From: Promineifilum sp.
Lineage (GTDB): Bacteria > Chloroflexota > Anaerolineae > Promineifilales > Promineifilaceae
NCBI GenBank assembly: GCA_017983515.1
Contig: JAGOBF010000002.1
Coordinates: 164,788 to 228,787 of the forward strand
Reading direction: 5' to 3'
DNA: 64,000 nt
A program made the translations under genes and the position numbers. Each line of letters begins with the position of its first letter. Positions within the stretch are counted from its first letter, which is position 1. Below, piece by piece: positions 1 to 8,898 of the stretch. The notes beneath the pieces are model-generated. The model made no database searches and was not told the origin of the DNA. It saw only the letters and a program-made list of their open reading frames with translations.

Positions 1-1424
1 CAGGTCTCATCGTCGCCCAATACGGCGAAGCTAATTTCCGCCTCGTGAAGAATGGTCGCCACGGCACGCACGGTCCTCTGAGCGTCGGGGTTGAACGCCC
101 CGGCGCAGCCGACCCACAGCAAATACTCGTAGCCGGGATTTTCCTCGACGGTCGGCACGTCGAACGGCAGCGGTTCGGCCCACTCCATGCGGCTGCCTTG
201 CGCCTGCCACGGGTTGCCCATGCGCTCCATGCCGACGAAGGCGCCCTTGAGCTGCTCCGGGAACTCACTCTGCATCATCACCAGATCGCGGCGAATTTCC
301 ATGATGTCCAGCATGGGGACGTTGCCCACAGGACAGATTTCGATGCAGTGGCCACAGGCCGTGCAGGCCCAAACGGCGCTTTCGCTGATAGCGTAGTCCA
401 GGAGCGGCGTGCCGTTGGCCGCTCCGGCGGCCAGGGCGGGCATGTTCTCGCGGATGTAGTAGCGCTTGTTGATCTCCAGCGCCGACGGGGATAGCTCCTT
501 GCCGGTATTATAAGCCGGGCAGACTTCCTGGCAGCGATTGCACATGATGCAGGCAAAAGCATCGAGAATGTGCTTTTGGGGCAGATCGTCGAGGTCGTTG
601 GCCCCGAACTGCTCAATGGTTTCGTCATCGATGTCGAGCTTGAACATCTGCCCCAGGTAGGTGCGCTCCGGGCTGGTCATGAAGTTGAGCGGCCCCATGA
701 ACAGGTGAGCGTGCTTGGTGTAGGGGAAGTAGGGCAGGAATATCAGGATAAGGCCAACGGCCAGCCACCAGAACAGATGCCAGCCAAAATTGAGCACGTT
801 GGGCGACAGGCCGCTCAGGAACGACCCGGCGATGAAATTGGCAACCGGCTGCCAGGCGTCGGCTCCGTGTTGGGCGACGGCGAACGACGCGGCCAGTAGT
901 CGCGAACCGACGTGCATCAAGATGAACAGGCCGACGATGAGCGAGTCGACGGCGATGCCGCCCTCACGCACGCGCGCCATGAGTTTGACGTTCTCGCGAA
1001 TCTTTAGCGCCGGGTCCTGGGCGGCAAAGCGGCGCAGCAGGAAGTAGACGACGCCAATGATGACGGCGGCGGCGAACAAGTCGGCCGCCAGTCGGAAAAT
1101 ATCGCCGATGATATTGCCTTCGAAGAATCGAAAGCCGGGGATGAGGCCTTCGAGAATATCGATGACGTTGACGAGGCCATAGAAAATAAAGCCGAAGGCC
1201 ACGCCGTAATGGAACAATGAAGTGATTTTGCGGTGACGGATGATGCGGCCCTGGGTGAAAAGGGCGGCGATGCCGGCCATCACGCGGCGAGGTAGCTCGT
1301 CGAGATAGAGCTTGGCCTGGCCGCGACCAATAACCCGCGCCATCATGGTAAACGTGTTAGCCACGGCCGTGAAGCAAATGGCGACTAACAACAGAAACAT
1401 AATGCGTTCAAAGGATGATAGCAT
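1..1424 (-). CDS. Membrane Fe-S oxidoreductase, HdrD/FadF-like (partial)
   Basis: This gene is read leftward from ATG 1424 and leaves the window after 474 codons, so its C-terminus is missing. The first ~230 residues carry several hydrophobic segments, like a NarI-type membrane subunit. Two ferredoxin-type clusters follow: CIMCNRCQEVCP near residue 293 and CTACGHCIEICP near residue 350. The start of a CCG domain (LLWVGCAGAF) lies near residue 437. This order is that of membrane Fe-S proteins that pass electrons to menaquinone, for example from an electron-transfer flavoprotein. The electron donor cannot be told from this window. The start is supported by AGAGGAAG six bases before the ATG. Glycolate-oxidase-type and DsrK-like relatives are alternatives. 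Confidence 0.85.
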   Translation of the reverse strand, partial: MLSSFERIMFLLLVAICFTAVANTFTMMARVIGRGQAKLYLDELPRRVMAGIAALFTQGRIIRHRKITSLFHYGVAFGFIFYGLVNVIDILEGLIPGFRFFEGNIIGDIFRLAADLFAAAVIIGVVYFLLRRFAAQDPALKIRENVKLMARVREGGIAVDSLIVGLFILMHVGSRLLAASFAVAQHGADAWQPVANFIAGSFLSGLSPNVLNFGWHLFWWLAVGLILIFLPYFPYTKHAHLFMGPLNFMTSPERTYLGQMFKLDIDDETIEQFGANDLDDLPQKHILDAFACIMCNRCQEVCPAYNTGKELSPSALEINKRYYIRENMPALAAGAANGTPLLDYAISESAVWACTACGHCIEICPVGNVPMLDIMEIRRDLVMMQSEFPEQLKGAFVGMERMGNPWQAQGSRMEWAEPLPFDVPTVEENPGYEYLLWVGCAGAFNPDAQRTVRAVATILHEAEISFAVLGDDET

Positions 1425-1574
1425 GTTGTGCTTCCTCTTTATTCGCCGTAGACAGGGGAATTTGGGTGCCGGCGGCGAGTGTTGTCAATAGAAGGAATGG
1501 GCCTGTACCTTAAAGTCTAGCCCAAGTGATGGATTGGGCAAGACGTAGGAAAGGCCAAGTCCCGACAGTATTAG

Positions 1575-1594
1575 AAATACATTATAACGTATTT
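1575..1594 (-). promoter_or_regulatory. Inverted repeat centred on a leftward -10 box
   Basis: AAATAC and GTATTT flank an 8-bp centre that reads TATAAT on the minus strand (1586 to 1581). Transcription from it would reach the Fe-S gene after a leader of about 150 bases. No good -35 is visible. A dyad around a -10 box suggests a repressor site, but the regulator is unknown. A weaker alternative is TTGACA on the minus strand at 1488-1483, which lacks a clear -10. The rest of the 1425-1739 gap shows nothing else I can name. Confidence 0.3.
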
Positions 1595-1739
1595 TTGACG
1601 CGCTGCATCATATTGCATTGGGGCAATTATCCGGGTGCAGAGCCACGTTTTTCTATATCTTCGCCACCGGTGATCACCTTACCACTACGAACCGGCAGCG
1701 ATCAGCCTACGCAAAGTACAGTCCGCGCCGACAGTTCGT

Positions 1740-1745
1740 TATAAT
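1740..1745 (+). promoter_or_regulatory. TATAAT -10 box eight bases before the ATG
   Basis: A perfect TATAAT is followed by eight bases and then ATG 1754. The expected transcription start would fall at or next to the start codon, so the mRNA is predicted to be leaderless. The -35 region is weak, and there is no Shine-Dalgarno sequence before 1754. Confidence 0.5.
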
Positions 1746-1753
1746 GGAGCGTT

Positions 1754-3142
1754 ATGGATGTTGACAATCGTACTGCGCGGCGATGGGGCGGCCGTTTGCT
1801 CGTCGTTGCCGCCATCGTCGCTCTGCTGGCTGCCCTGTGGCCCGACGCGACCTCGCTGGTTGACCTGACCGGCGAGGAAGCACTGCGCGGCCAGGTGGTC
1901 GGGATCGTTCACTGGCTCAACGCCGCCATCCGGCCGCAGCCCGATTTGCGGCCAGAGGCCGTCGCCGGGTCTCCCAATGCCTTTCCGGCCGTTTCCGCCT
2001 TCGGCGTCAACACCTTCTTGCAGGTAGAGGCGGAGGAAGCTAAACGCGCCCGCAGTCTCGACCTGGTGAGCGATGCCGGCCTGCGCTTTATCCGGCAGGA
2101 GTTCACCTGGGAAGACATCGAAATCCACGGCAAGGGCGATTTCATTGACCGGCGCAACGACCCGGCCGGGGTGGACGCCTGGCTCAAGTATGACCACATC
2201 GTTGATCTGGCCGCTGAACGCGACCTGGCGATCATCGCCCGCCTGAGCAACCCGCCGGCCTGGAGTCGCGCCGCCGGTGATGAACTGGGCACAAATGCCC
2301 CGCCCGATGACTTCGACGACTTCGGCGACTTCGCCGCGGCCGTGGCCGAGCGTTACCGGGGGCGCATCCACACCTACCAGGTATGGAACGAGCCGAACGG
2401 CAACGAGGAGTGGGGCTTGCAGGACGTCGATCCGGAGGCGTTCACTCAACTGTTATGTGTCGCCTATGAGCGCATCAAGGCCGCCGATCCCCAGGCCGTG
2501 GTGCTGGCCGCGGCGCTGACGCCGACGGTAGCCAACGATGGCCGCCACATGAACGATCTCATCTTTCTGCAACGCATGTACGATGCCGGTGCGGGGGCGT
2601 GCTTCGACGTCTTCGCCGCCCAGGGCTACGGACTGTGGTCCGGCCCGACCGATCAACGCTTGCGGCCGACGATCATCAATTATGCCCACAACCTCTTCTT
2701 ACGCGATCTCATGGTGCGCAACGGGGACGCGAACAAGGCCATGTGGATCAGTGAGATGGGCTGGAACGTGGCCCCGGACAGCGTGCGGCCCGACTTCGGC
2801 CGCGTGACCGAGGCGCAGCAGGCGCGCTACACCGTGGGAGCCTACCGCCGGGCGCAGGAGGACTGGCCTTGGATTGGCGTCAATAGCTACTGGTTCCTCA
2901 AGCGCCCGGCCGACTGGGAAATCAACGCAGCGTGGTATTATTTCCGCATGCTGGAGCCGGACTTCACGCCGTTACCGGTTTATGACGCTGTGGCCGATTA
3001 TGCGACCGCCGCGCCCGACTTGTCGCCCATGCCCGCCTGGAAATACACCTGGATGCGAACGCGGCCAGGATTATTCCTGTTTGGCTCGGCCGTCCTGTTC
3101 TATAGCCTCTTGCGCGCCCTTACGCCGCCAACCGCCAGATGA
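1754..3142 (+). CDS. Membrane-anchored glycoside hydrolase, (beta/alpha)8 clan A type
   Basis: This 462-residue protein has an N-terminal hydrophobic anchor (about residues 14-29) and a second hydrophobic segment at the extreme C-terminus (about 440-458). The body has a clan GH-A barrel layout: acid/base Glu in WNEPN (E213) and nucleophile Glu in WISEMGW (E334), as in GH5/GH39-like enzymes. It probably cleaves a polysaccharide outside the membrane; the substrate is unknown. Its stop overlaps the ATG of the next gene by four bases (ATGA), so the two are likely translationally coupled and may act on the same surface glycan. Confidence 0.78.
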   Translation: MDVDNRTARRWGGRLLVVAAIVALLAALWPDATSLVDLTGEEALRGQVVGIVHWLNAAIRPQPDLRPEAVAGSPNAFPAVSAFGVNTFLQVEAEEAKRARSLDLVSDAGLRFIRQEFTWEDIEIHGKGDFIDRRNDPAGVDAWLKYDHIVDLAAERDLAIIARLSNPPAWSRAAGDELGTNAPPDDFDDFGDFAAAVAERYRGRIHTYQVWNEPNGNEEWGLQDVDPEAFTQLLCVAYERIKAADPQAVVLAAALTPTVANDGRHMNDLIFLQRMYDAGAGACFDVFAAQGYGLWSGPTDQRLRPTIINYAHNLFLRDLMVRNGDANKAMWISEMGWNVAPDSVRPDFGRVTEAQQARYTVGAYRRAQEDWPWIGVNSYWFLKRPADWEINAAWYYFRMLEPDFTPLPVYDAVADYATAAPDLSPMPAWKYTWMRTRPGLFLFGSAVLFYSLLRALTPPTAR

Positions 3143-5088
3143 GGGCCAATCGGCGACTTCTGCCGGCGGCCGTATTCGTGCTGTTGCTGGCGACCTTTCT
3201 GCGCTTCCACCTGCTGGGCGCACAATCATTCTGGAATGATGAAGGCAACAGCGCCCGGCTCAGCGAGCGCTCTATCCCCGCTATCGTGGAAGGAACGGCC
3301 AGCGACGTTCATCCACCGTTCTACTATCTGGCCCTGCGCGGCTGGCGTGAGCTTCTGGGCGAGACCGAATTCGGCCTGCGCGCCCTGTCGGCTTATGCCG
3401 GGGTGCTGACGGTAGCGACAGTCATGGCGGTAGTTCGGCGGGGAGATCTGACACCCAGGCGCAGGCACGGCCAGGCAAGAGGATGGGAAGAGAGTGACCG
3501 TGCGCCCTCGGATGCTGCCGGCTTGGCATTGACCTCTTCGGCCGTCGCCGGGCTGCTGGCGGCCGTCAACCCGCTGCTGGTCTATTACAGTCAGGAAACG
3601 CGCATGTATGCCCTGCTGGCGTTGCTGGCGGCGTTGAGCGCCTGGGCATTGCTCAATTGGCTCGGCGGGACGCGACGGCGGCTCGGTTGGGCGGCGGCCT
3701 ATATCGTGATGCTGGCCGCCGGGTTGTATACCCACTATTTCTTCCCGGCAGTCATCGCTGCCCAGGGGGCGGTGATGGCCCTGTGGTGGGTTCGGCCGGC
3801 GTGGGTGATCGATCAGGTGCTCGCTGACCAGCGCGCTCATGGGCGACGACTGTTGGCTTGGGCAGGGACGGCCGCCATCGCGGCAATGATCTACGCGCCC
3901 TGGGTTCCCGTCTTCGTGCGGCAGATCGGCGGGCGGGGAGGCGCGCCGGCCGGGCTGGCCGCCTTCGCTTCGGCCGGCGCGCGTTGGCTGGCGTTGGGCA
4001 GCACCGTGGGCCCACATGAGGCAACCTGGGCGATTGTGGCCTTCGTAGCGCTGGTCACGCTGGGTGTGGCCGCTGGCGGTCGGCGGTCGGCCGTTCCGCT
4101 GCTACTGGCCGCCATTCCTTTGGTGTTCATGTATGGGGCTGGGGCCACCGATCCCGCCTTCTTCAAGTTCATGCTGGTCGCCGTGCCCTTTTTGGCCGTG
4201 TTGATGGGGCTGGCCTGGCGAAGCTCAGGGCCGGGCCGTATTCCGGCGTTGGTGTTGACTGTTGCTGTCCTGACCGGCAGCCTGTTATCGCTGAGCAACC
4301 TGTATGGCGACCCGGCCTTCGCGCGGGCCGACTATCGCGGCATGGCGGCGCGTATCGCCGCCGAGGCCCACCCCAACGCGGGGATCATCCTGGTCGCCCC
4401 GAACCAGTGGGAAGCGTTTACTTATTACCACCGTGATGGTGCGCCGGTCTATCCGCTACCCCGCGGCCGGCCCGACCCGGCGATTGTGGAGCCGGAGCTG
4501 GAACGCATTGCCGCCGCCCACGACCGGCTGTACGTTCTCTATTGGGGCGACGCTCAACGTGATCCGGAACACATTATCGAACGTTGGCTAGACTCGCACA
4601 CGTTCAAGGCGTCGGAAGAATGGGTGGCCGACGTGCGCTTCGCGGTCTATGCTGTGCCGAGCGCGGCCCCGGCCGAGGCGACGCCCAGCGGGGCCGCTTT
4701 CGCCGGACTGGACGGCGGCACCATTACGTTGCATGAGTTCACTGTCTGGCCCTCAGCCGCCGCGCCGGGCGACGTCATTCAGGTGCGCCTGGTCTGGTCG
4801 GCCAACGCGCCTGCCGCCCGGCCCTACAAGGTTTTCCTTCACCTATTGGACGCGGCCGGCAACGTGGTCGCCCAACGCGACGGCGAGCCGGTCGGTGGTT
4901 CGCGGCCGACGACCGGCTGGGCGGCCGGGGAACGGATCACCGACAATCATGGCCTATTGCTGCCGTCGAACTTGCCCACGGGGCGCTATTCGTTGCGCCT
5001 CGGTTTGTACGATGCCTTTGATCCTCAGGTGCGACTGATTGTCGGCGGACAGGATGGGCTGGTGTTGGGCGAGATAGAGGTTCAATAG
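3139..5088 (+). CDS. GT39/PMT-like membrane glycosyltransferase with C-terminal beta domain
   Basis: This is a 649-residue polytopic protein. The N-terminus ends its first membrane helix at WNDEGNSA (D34/E35), the acidic pair in the first outer loop of GT-C enzymes. SDVHPPFYYL follows, and then YSQETRMYAL further on; both are typical of the PMT/ArnT superfamily, which uses polyprenyl-phosphate sugars. About ten or more hydrophobic helices run to roughly residue 420. From about 525 to 649 there is a soluble beta-rich domain, apparently extracytoplasmic, which simple GT39 proteins lack. It is coupled to the upstream glycoside hydrolase by ATGA. Sugar and acceptor are unknown. Confidence 0.78.
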   Translation: MRANRRLLPAAVFVLLLATFLRFHLLGAQSFWNDEGNSARLSERSIPAIVEGTASDVHPPFYYLALRGWRELLGETEFGLRALSAYAGVLTVATVMAVVRRGDLTPRRRHGQARGWEESDRAPSDAAGLALTSSAVAGLLAAVNPLLVYYSQETRMYALLALLAALSAWALLNWLGGTRRRLGWAAAYIVMLAAGLYTHYFFPAVIAAQGAVMALWWVRPAWVIDQVLADQRAHGRRLLAWAGTAAIAAMIYAPWVPVFVRQIGGRGGAPAGLAAFASAGARWLALGSTVGPHEATWAIVAFVALVTLGVAAGGRRSAVPLLLAAIPLVFMYGAGATDPAFFKFMLVAVPFLAVLMGLAWRSSGPGRIPALVLTVAVLTGSLLSLSNLYGDPAFARADYRGMAARIAAEAHPNAGIILVAPNQWEAFTYYHRDGAPVYPLPRGRPDPAIVEPELERIAAAHDRLYVLYWGDAQRDPEHIIERWLDSHTFKASEEWVADVRFAVYAVPSAAPAEATPSGAAFAGLDGGTITLHEFTVWPSAAAPGDVIQVRLVWSANAPAARPYKVFLHLLDAAGNVVAQRDGEPVGGSRPTTGWAAGERITDNHGLLLPSNLPTGRYSLRLGLYDAFDPQVRLIVGGQDGLVLGEIEVQ

Positions 5089-5124
5089 AAAACCCGGCGG
5101 CGAAGGTATCGGGAGCTACCCCTC

Positions 5125-5154
5125 TTGGCTAAGGCGTCGGAGGATTGGTACAAT
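5125..5154 (+). promoter_or_regulatory. Promoter for lspA (TTGGCT-N18-TACAAT)
   Basis: The -35 TTGGCT lies at 5125-5130 and the -10 TACAAT at 5149-5154, with an 18-bp spacer. The ATG at 5161 is only six bases past the -10, so the transcript should be leaderless. The apparent upstream TTG start at 5125 is the -35 box itself. Confidence 0.6.
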
Positions 5155-5160
5155 GACGCA

Positions 5161-5775
5161 ATGATTGAGCAACATGAAGATACCGTCCCGGTAGACGGGG
5201 GCGGGCGGTCACCATACGCCGTCGAGCCGGCTGCGGTTCCGGCCGAAGCACTTATTCACAAACCCGGCCTCGGCGAAAAGCTGTTGCCTTTTCTGATCAT
5301 GGGGCTGGTATTGACCCTCGACCAGCTGAGCAAGTACCTGGTTGAGACGCGCATCCCACTCTATAGCTATTGGGCGCCCATTCCCGGCTGGGAGAATGTG
5401 ATCCGCTTTACCCACACGGCCAATAGCGGTGCGGTTTTTGGGCTTTTCCAGGGCACCGGCATGTTCTTTGCCATTCTGGCGGTGATCGTGGCTGGGGCGA
5501 TTATCTACTTCAATGTGACGCTACCCGGCAGGCAATGGTTATTGCGCCTGGCGTTGGGCTTGCAGCTGGGGGGAGCGTTGGGCAACTTGACCGATCGGCT
5601 GCGACAAGGTCATGTCACCGATTTCATCGATGTGGGCCCGTGGTACATCTTTAACGTGGCTGATATGGCTATTGTCGGCGGGGTTATCCTGTTTGGCATC
5701 GTCCTGATTCGGGACGAACGGCAAGCTCGGAAAGCGGCTGTGGCGGGCCTGCAACCCGTCGATTCCCAGGAATAA
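5161..5775 (+). CDS. lspA: Lipoprotein signal peptidase (signal peptidase II)
   Basis: This inner-membrane aspartyl protease removes signal peptides from prolipoproteins after lipidation. The 204-residue protein has four membrane segments and the family signatures: NSGAVFGLF in the first conserved block, then NLTDRLRQGHVTDFID and FNVADM, which carry the two catalytic Asp residues (in NxxDR and FNxAD). The N-terminal ~45 residues are an extra hydrophilic lead compared with typical LspA. I chose ATG 5161 because a TTGGCT/TACAAT promoter lies directly in front of it. An in-frame TTG at 5125 would overlap that promoter. A pseudouridine synthase gene follows after 88 bases, a common pairing. Confidence 0.93.
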   Translation: MIEQHEDTVPVDGGGRSPYAVEPAAVPAEALIHKPGLGEKLLPFLIMGLVLTLDQLSKYLVETRIPLYSYWAPIPGWENVIRFTHTANSGAVFGLFQGTGMFFAILAVIVAGAIIYFNVTLPGRQWLLRLALGLQLGGALGNLTDRLRQGHVTDFIDVGPWYIFNVADMAIVGGVILFGIVLIRDERQARKAAVAGLQPVDSQE

Positions 5776-5863
5776 TGTTCGCCAACTGATCATTGAGACT
5801 TGTCGTGTCCGCACGGCGCTGCTGATCTCGCGCCGCAAGCCGGCGACCGCGATAACAAAAATT

Positions 5864-6802
5864 ATGTCTTTATACGACCAAACAATTGAACTGGTCCTGG
5901 CGAACGTCGGCGAGCGTCTGGATCGCGCTCTAACCGAGTTGCTGCCCGATCTCTCGCGTATGCAGTGGCAAAAGCTCATCCGCGAAGGTCAGGTAAGCGT
6001 TGATGGGCAACGGGCCAAGGCTAGCTATCGCATCGTAGGCGGCGAGACGTTAGTAGCCCACATCCCGGAAGTCGTCGAGCCCGAAGTAGTGGCCGAGGAC
6101 ATTCCGTTGGACATCCGTTATGAGGACAGCGACCTCATCGTCGTCAACAAGCCGCCGGGCATGGTCGTGCATCCGTCGCTGGGTCATGCCGACGGCACGC
6201 TGGTGAATGCGCTGTTGGCTCACTGTCCCGATCTGGAAGGCGTGGGCGGCGAGCGACGGCCGGGCATCGTCCATCGGCTGGACAAGGACACTTCCGGCCT
6301 CATCATCGCCGCCAAGCACGATCAGGCGCTGTGGCACCTACAAAACCAGTTCAAGCACAGAACGGTGGCGAAAGTGTATCTGACCTTGGTCAATGGCGCG
6401 CTGCAGCCGCCGGAGGCGCTCATTGATGCGCCCATCGGCCGCGACCCGCGAAGCCGCCAGAAGATGGCCGTGGTGACGACGGGCAAGGGGGATGCCCGCC
6501 CGGCGCAGACCGCCTTTCGCGCGCTGGCCTATTACACTGATTACACCTACGTGGAGTGCCGGCCGCAGACCGGGCGCAAACACCAGATTCGCGTTCACAT
6601 GGCCTACATCGGCTTCCCCATCGTCGGCGATATTATTTACGGCCGGCGCAAAGACAGGCTGGGGCTGCAGCGTCAGTTCCTGCACGCAGCCGAACTCACT
6701 TTCCGGCGGCCGTCAGACGACGAAATGCTTCATCTGATTGCCGAACTGCCGTCCGATCTGGCCGACGCCCTGGCGGCGCTGAACAGCCCGGCTACTCTCT
6801 AG
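5864..6802 (+). CDS. rluD: RluA-family 23S rRNA pseudouridine synthase
   Basis: The enzyme isomerises specific uridines in RNA to pseudouridine. The 312-residue protein has an N-terminal S4 RNA-binding domain (about residues 10-75), then the RluA catalytic domain with GIVHRLDKDTSGL, whose Asp is the catalytic nucleophile, and the late block RPQTGRKHQIRVHM. Size and order match RluD, although the exact target uridines cannot be read from sequence. There is no clear Shine-Dalgarno. A GATAAC seven bases before the ATG may be a -10 of a leaderless transcript, but no convincing -35 accompanies it. It probably follows lspA in the same transcription direction. Confidence 0.9.
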   Translation: MSLYDQTIELVLANVGERLDRALTELLPDLSRMQWQKLIREGQVSVDGQRAKASYRIVGGETLVAHIPEVVEPEVVAEDIPLDIRYEDSDLIVVNKPPGMVVHPSLGHADGTLVNALLAHCPDLEGVGGERRPGIVHRLDKDTSGLIIAAKHDQALWHLQNQFKHRTVAKVYLTLVNGALQPPEALIDAPIGRDPRSRQKMAVVTTGKGDARPAQTAFRALAYYTDYTYVECRPQTGRKHQIRVHMAYIGFPIVGDIIYGRRKDRLGLQRQFLHAAELTFRRPSDDEMLHLIAELPSDLADALAALNSPATL

Positions 6803-6809
6803 CCGGGCT
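6785..6809. terminator. Hairpin between convergent genes
   Basis: AGCCCGGCT and AGCCGGGCT form a perfect 9-bp stem with a 7-base loop. The hairpin contains the TAG stop of the pseudouridine synthase and lies in the 16-bp gap before the converging M42 gene end. It has no long T-run on either strand, so efficient intrinsic termination is uncertain. Confidence 0.5.
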
Positions 6810-6818
6810 CCCCCACGC

Positions 6819-7823
6819 TTACAGCTCCATATCGGCTGACAATAGGGCCACCAGCAGGGCGATCGCCCCTTCCACGTCGCCCGTGTCCACCGTCTCGCTG
6901 GGAGTGTGGACGTAGCGACAGGGAATGGAAATGCAGCCGGCGACGCTGCCCGGCCCGGCCAACTGCATCGGCCGCGCGTCGGTTGTCCCGCCGTCCAGCA
7001 CCTCCAGTTGATAGTCGATCTCCGCTGCCTCGGCCCGCCGCCGCATCAGGCGAACCAGACCGGCGTGGGCGATCATGCCGCTGTCCTTGACCTTGATCGC
7101 CGGCCCCGCACCCAGGCGCACGTCCATCGGCCGGGACTCCGGCACGTCGCCGGTCAGTGTCACATCCAGGGCGATGCTCACATCGGGCATGATGCCATTG
7201 GCCGCTGCCTCCGCGCCGCGCGTACCGACTTCCTCCTGCACGCTGAAAACGAAGTACAGGTCGTGGGGCACGTCGGCGGGCAGCCGACGCAACGCCTCGA
7301 TGGCTACGGCGCAACCGATGCGGTCGTCCATGCTCTTGGCCGTCAGGTGGCGGCCGCGCGACTCGAAAGGCCGGGCGAAGTGGGCCGCGTCGCCCACCCG
7401 CACCGGGCAATCTTCGCGGCTGGTGGCGCCCACGTCGATAAAGTGCTTGTTGAGGGGGTGAACCATGTTGCGGTCATCGAGCCGGTCAGCGCCGATCACA
7501 CCGATGGTGCCGTCGGCAAAACGCACCCGTCCCCCCAGCAAGGTGTGGCTGCCCACACCGCCGATGTTGGTGAAACGCAGAAAGCCCTTCTCGGTTATGT
7601 GGCTGACCATAATACCGATCTCGTCCATGTGTGCGGCGATCATGACCTTGAGAGGATTGGGCTCCCCGGTCGTGGCTCGCTTGCGGGCGATGAGGTTGCC
7701 CAAGGCATCGACGGTTACTTCGTCGGCGAGGGGTTCGATGAGCGGCCGGATGAGATCGCGTACGCCATCTTCAAACCCGGACGGGCCATATGCTTCTACA
7801 AGCGAGCGAATCAGGTCATTCAT
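6819..7823 (-). CDS. M42 family metallo-aminopeptidase (copy 1)
   Basis: This is a 334-residue cytosolic peptidase of the FrvX/CelM/TET class. The dinuclear metal site is complete: His and Asp near AAHMDEIG, bridging Asp in MDDRIGCA, the Glu pair in QEEVGTRG (catalytic base and ligand), Asp in IALDVT and a late His in RYVHTPSE. Such enzymes form large complexes that trim short peptides; many were misnamed endoglucanases. It is last in a run of three paralogues, 31 bp after copy 2. Residue preference cannot be predicted. Confidence 0.9.
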   Translation of the reverse strand: MNDLIRSLVEAYGPSGFEDGVRDLIRPLIEPLADEVTVDALGNLIARKRATTGEPNPLKVMIAAHMDEIGIMVSHITEKGFLRFTNIGGVGSHTLLGGRVRFADGTIGVIGADRLDDRNMVHPLNKHFIDVGATSREDCPVRVGDAAHFARPFESRGRHLTAKSMDDRIGCAVAIEALRRLPADVPHDLYFVFSVQEEVGTRGAEAAANGIMPDVSIALDVTLTGDVPESRPMDVRLGAGPAIKVKDSGMIAHAGLVRLMRRRAEAAEIDYQLEVLDGGTTDARPMQLAGPGSVAGCISIPCRYVHTPSETVDTGDVEGAIALLVALLSADMEL

Positions 7824-7854
7824 ATCGTCTTCTCATTCTCCGAAAATCGGCCGC

Positions 7855-8898
7855 TCAGTGGCGGCGAAAGGTGTCGGGTGTCAATGTCCGCAAGGCCGCA
7901 TCGGCCAGACGGACGATGTTGTCGTAATCATCCAGGTTAATCATCATCGTCGGCGTGTGAGCATAGCGGCCGGGCACGGCCAACGTGGCTGCCGGAATGC
8001 CCGCTCCGGCGCGCTGGATTGCCCCGGTATTGGTGCCGCCGCCGCCCGGCTGGCGCACTTGGTAGGGGATGCCTTGGGCGTCCCCCGTGGCCATCAAGTG
8101 GGCCACAAGGCGCGGATCCTGAATGGTACGGGCGTCCATAACGTAGATGGAAACTCCCTTACCCAAGGCTACGTTGGGGCTGCGGTCTTGCTCCTTGGGC
8201 AGGTCGAAGGCAGGCGTGCATTCCAGCACCAGGGCGGCGTCAGCGCGGGCATTGAAGGCGGCGATCCTGGCTCCGCGCAGGCCGACTTCTTCCTGCACGG
8301 TGAAGGCGGCCACCAAGTCGAAGGGAAAGCGCTCGCCGCGCAATAGTTCGACCAGCGCGGCGCAGCCGGCCCGATTGTCGAAGGCCTTGCCGATAGCCGT
8401 TCGGCCGCCGTCTATCTCCTCGTATTCGGTAACGAATGCCGCGTAGTCGCCTACCTTGACGCTGGCTGAGGCCGCCTCTTTGTTCTTGGCGCCGATGTCG
8501 ATGCGCATGGCGTCGATCTTGACCACTTTGGAGAATTCACCATGCTTGAGCAGATGAATCGCGCGCGCCCCGATGACGCCGGTCACTTTCCGGGGGCCGA
8601 CCTGGACGACTTTGCCCAGCAGCGCGCGGTCGTCGAACCCACCGACGTTGGTGAACCGAAGCATACCGCCGCTGTCGATGTCGGTAATGAGCAAACCGAC
8701 TTCATCCATGTGGGCATCTACGAGCACCCGCATGTTGTAGTCGCCTGTGCCGCGCTTGGTCGCCGTCAGGTTGCCCATCGTATCGACGGCCCATTCGTCG
8801 ACGTGATCGGCGATCAGATCGCGGATCAGCAGCCGGACTTCCTTCTCGGCTCCGGAGACGCCCACGGCCTCCGTCAATTGTTTCAGCAAATCATTCAT
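7855..8898 (-). CDS. M42 family metallo-aminopeptidase (copy 2)
   Basis: This 347-residue paralogue of the flanking genes has all M42 metal and catalytic residues: DAHMDEVG, FDNRAGCA, QEEVGLRGA, an Asp in VLECTPAFD/LECT-type context and GRYAHTPT. Its ATG (8898-8896) overlaps the stop of copy 3 (8897-8895) as ATGA, so the pair is probably translationally coupled. The usual Asp ligand region (IALDVT in copy 1) reads LVLECT here, so one ligand is Glu instead of Asp. That is a plausible clue to a different metal or peptide preference. Confidence 0.9.
   Translation of the reverse strand: MNDLLKQLTEAVGVSGAEKEVRLLIRDLIADHVDEWAVDTMGNLTATKRGTGDYNMRVLVDAHMDEVGLLITDIDSGGMLRFTNVGGFDDRALLGKVVQVGPRKVTGVIGARAIHLLKHGEFSKVVKIDAMRIDIGAKNKEAASASVKVGDYAAFVTEYEEIDGGRTAIGKAFDNRAGCAALVELLRGERFPFDLVAAFTVQEEVGLRGARIAAFNARADAALVLECTPAFDLPKEQDRSPNVALGKGVSIYVMDARTIQDPRLVAHLMATGDAQGIPYQVRQPGGGGTNTGAIQRAGAGIPAATLAVPGRYAHTPTMMINLDDYDNIVRLADAALRTLTPDTFRRH

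Noticed and set aside
6906..7940. Plus-strand frame of 344 codons
   Set aside because: It is antisense to M42 copy 1, which has a complete metal site. The plus product matches no family.
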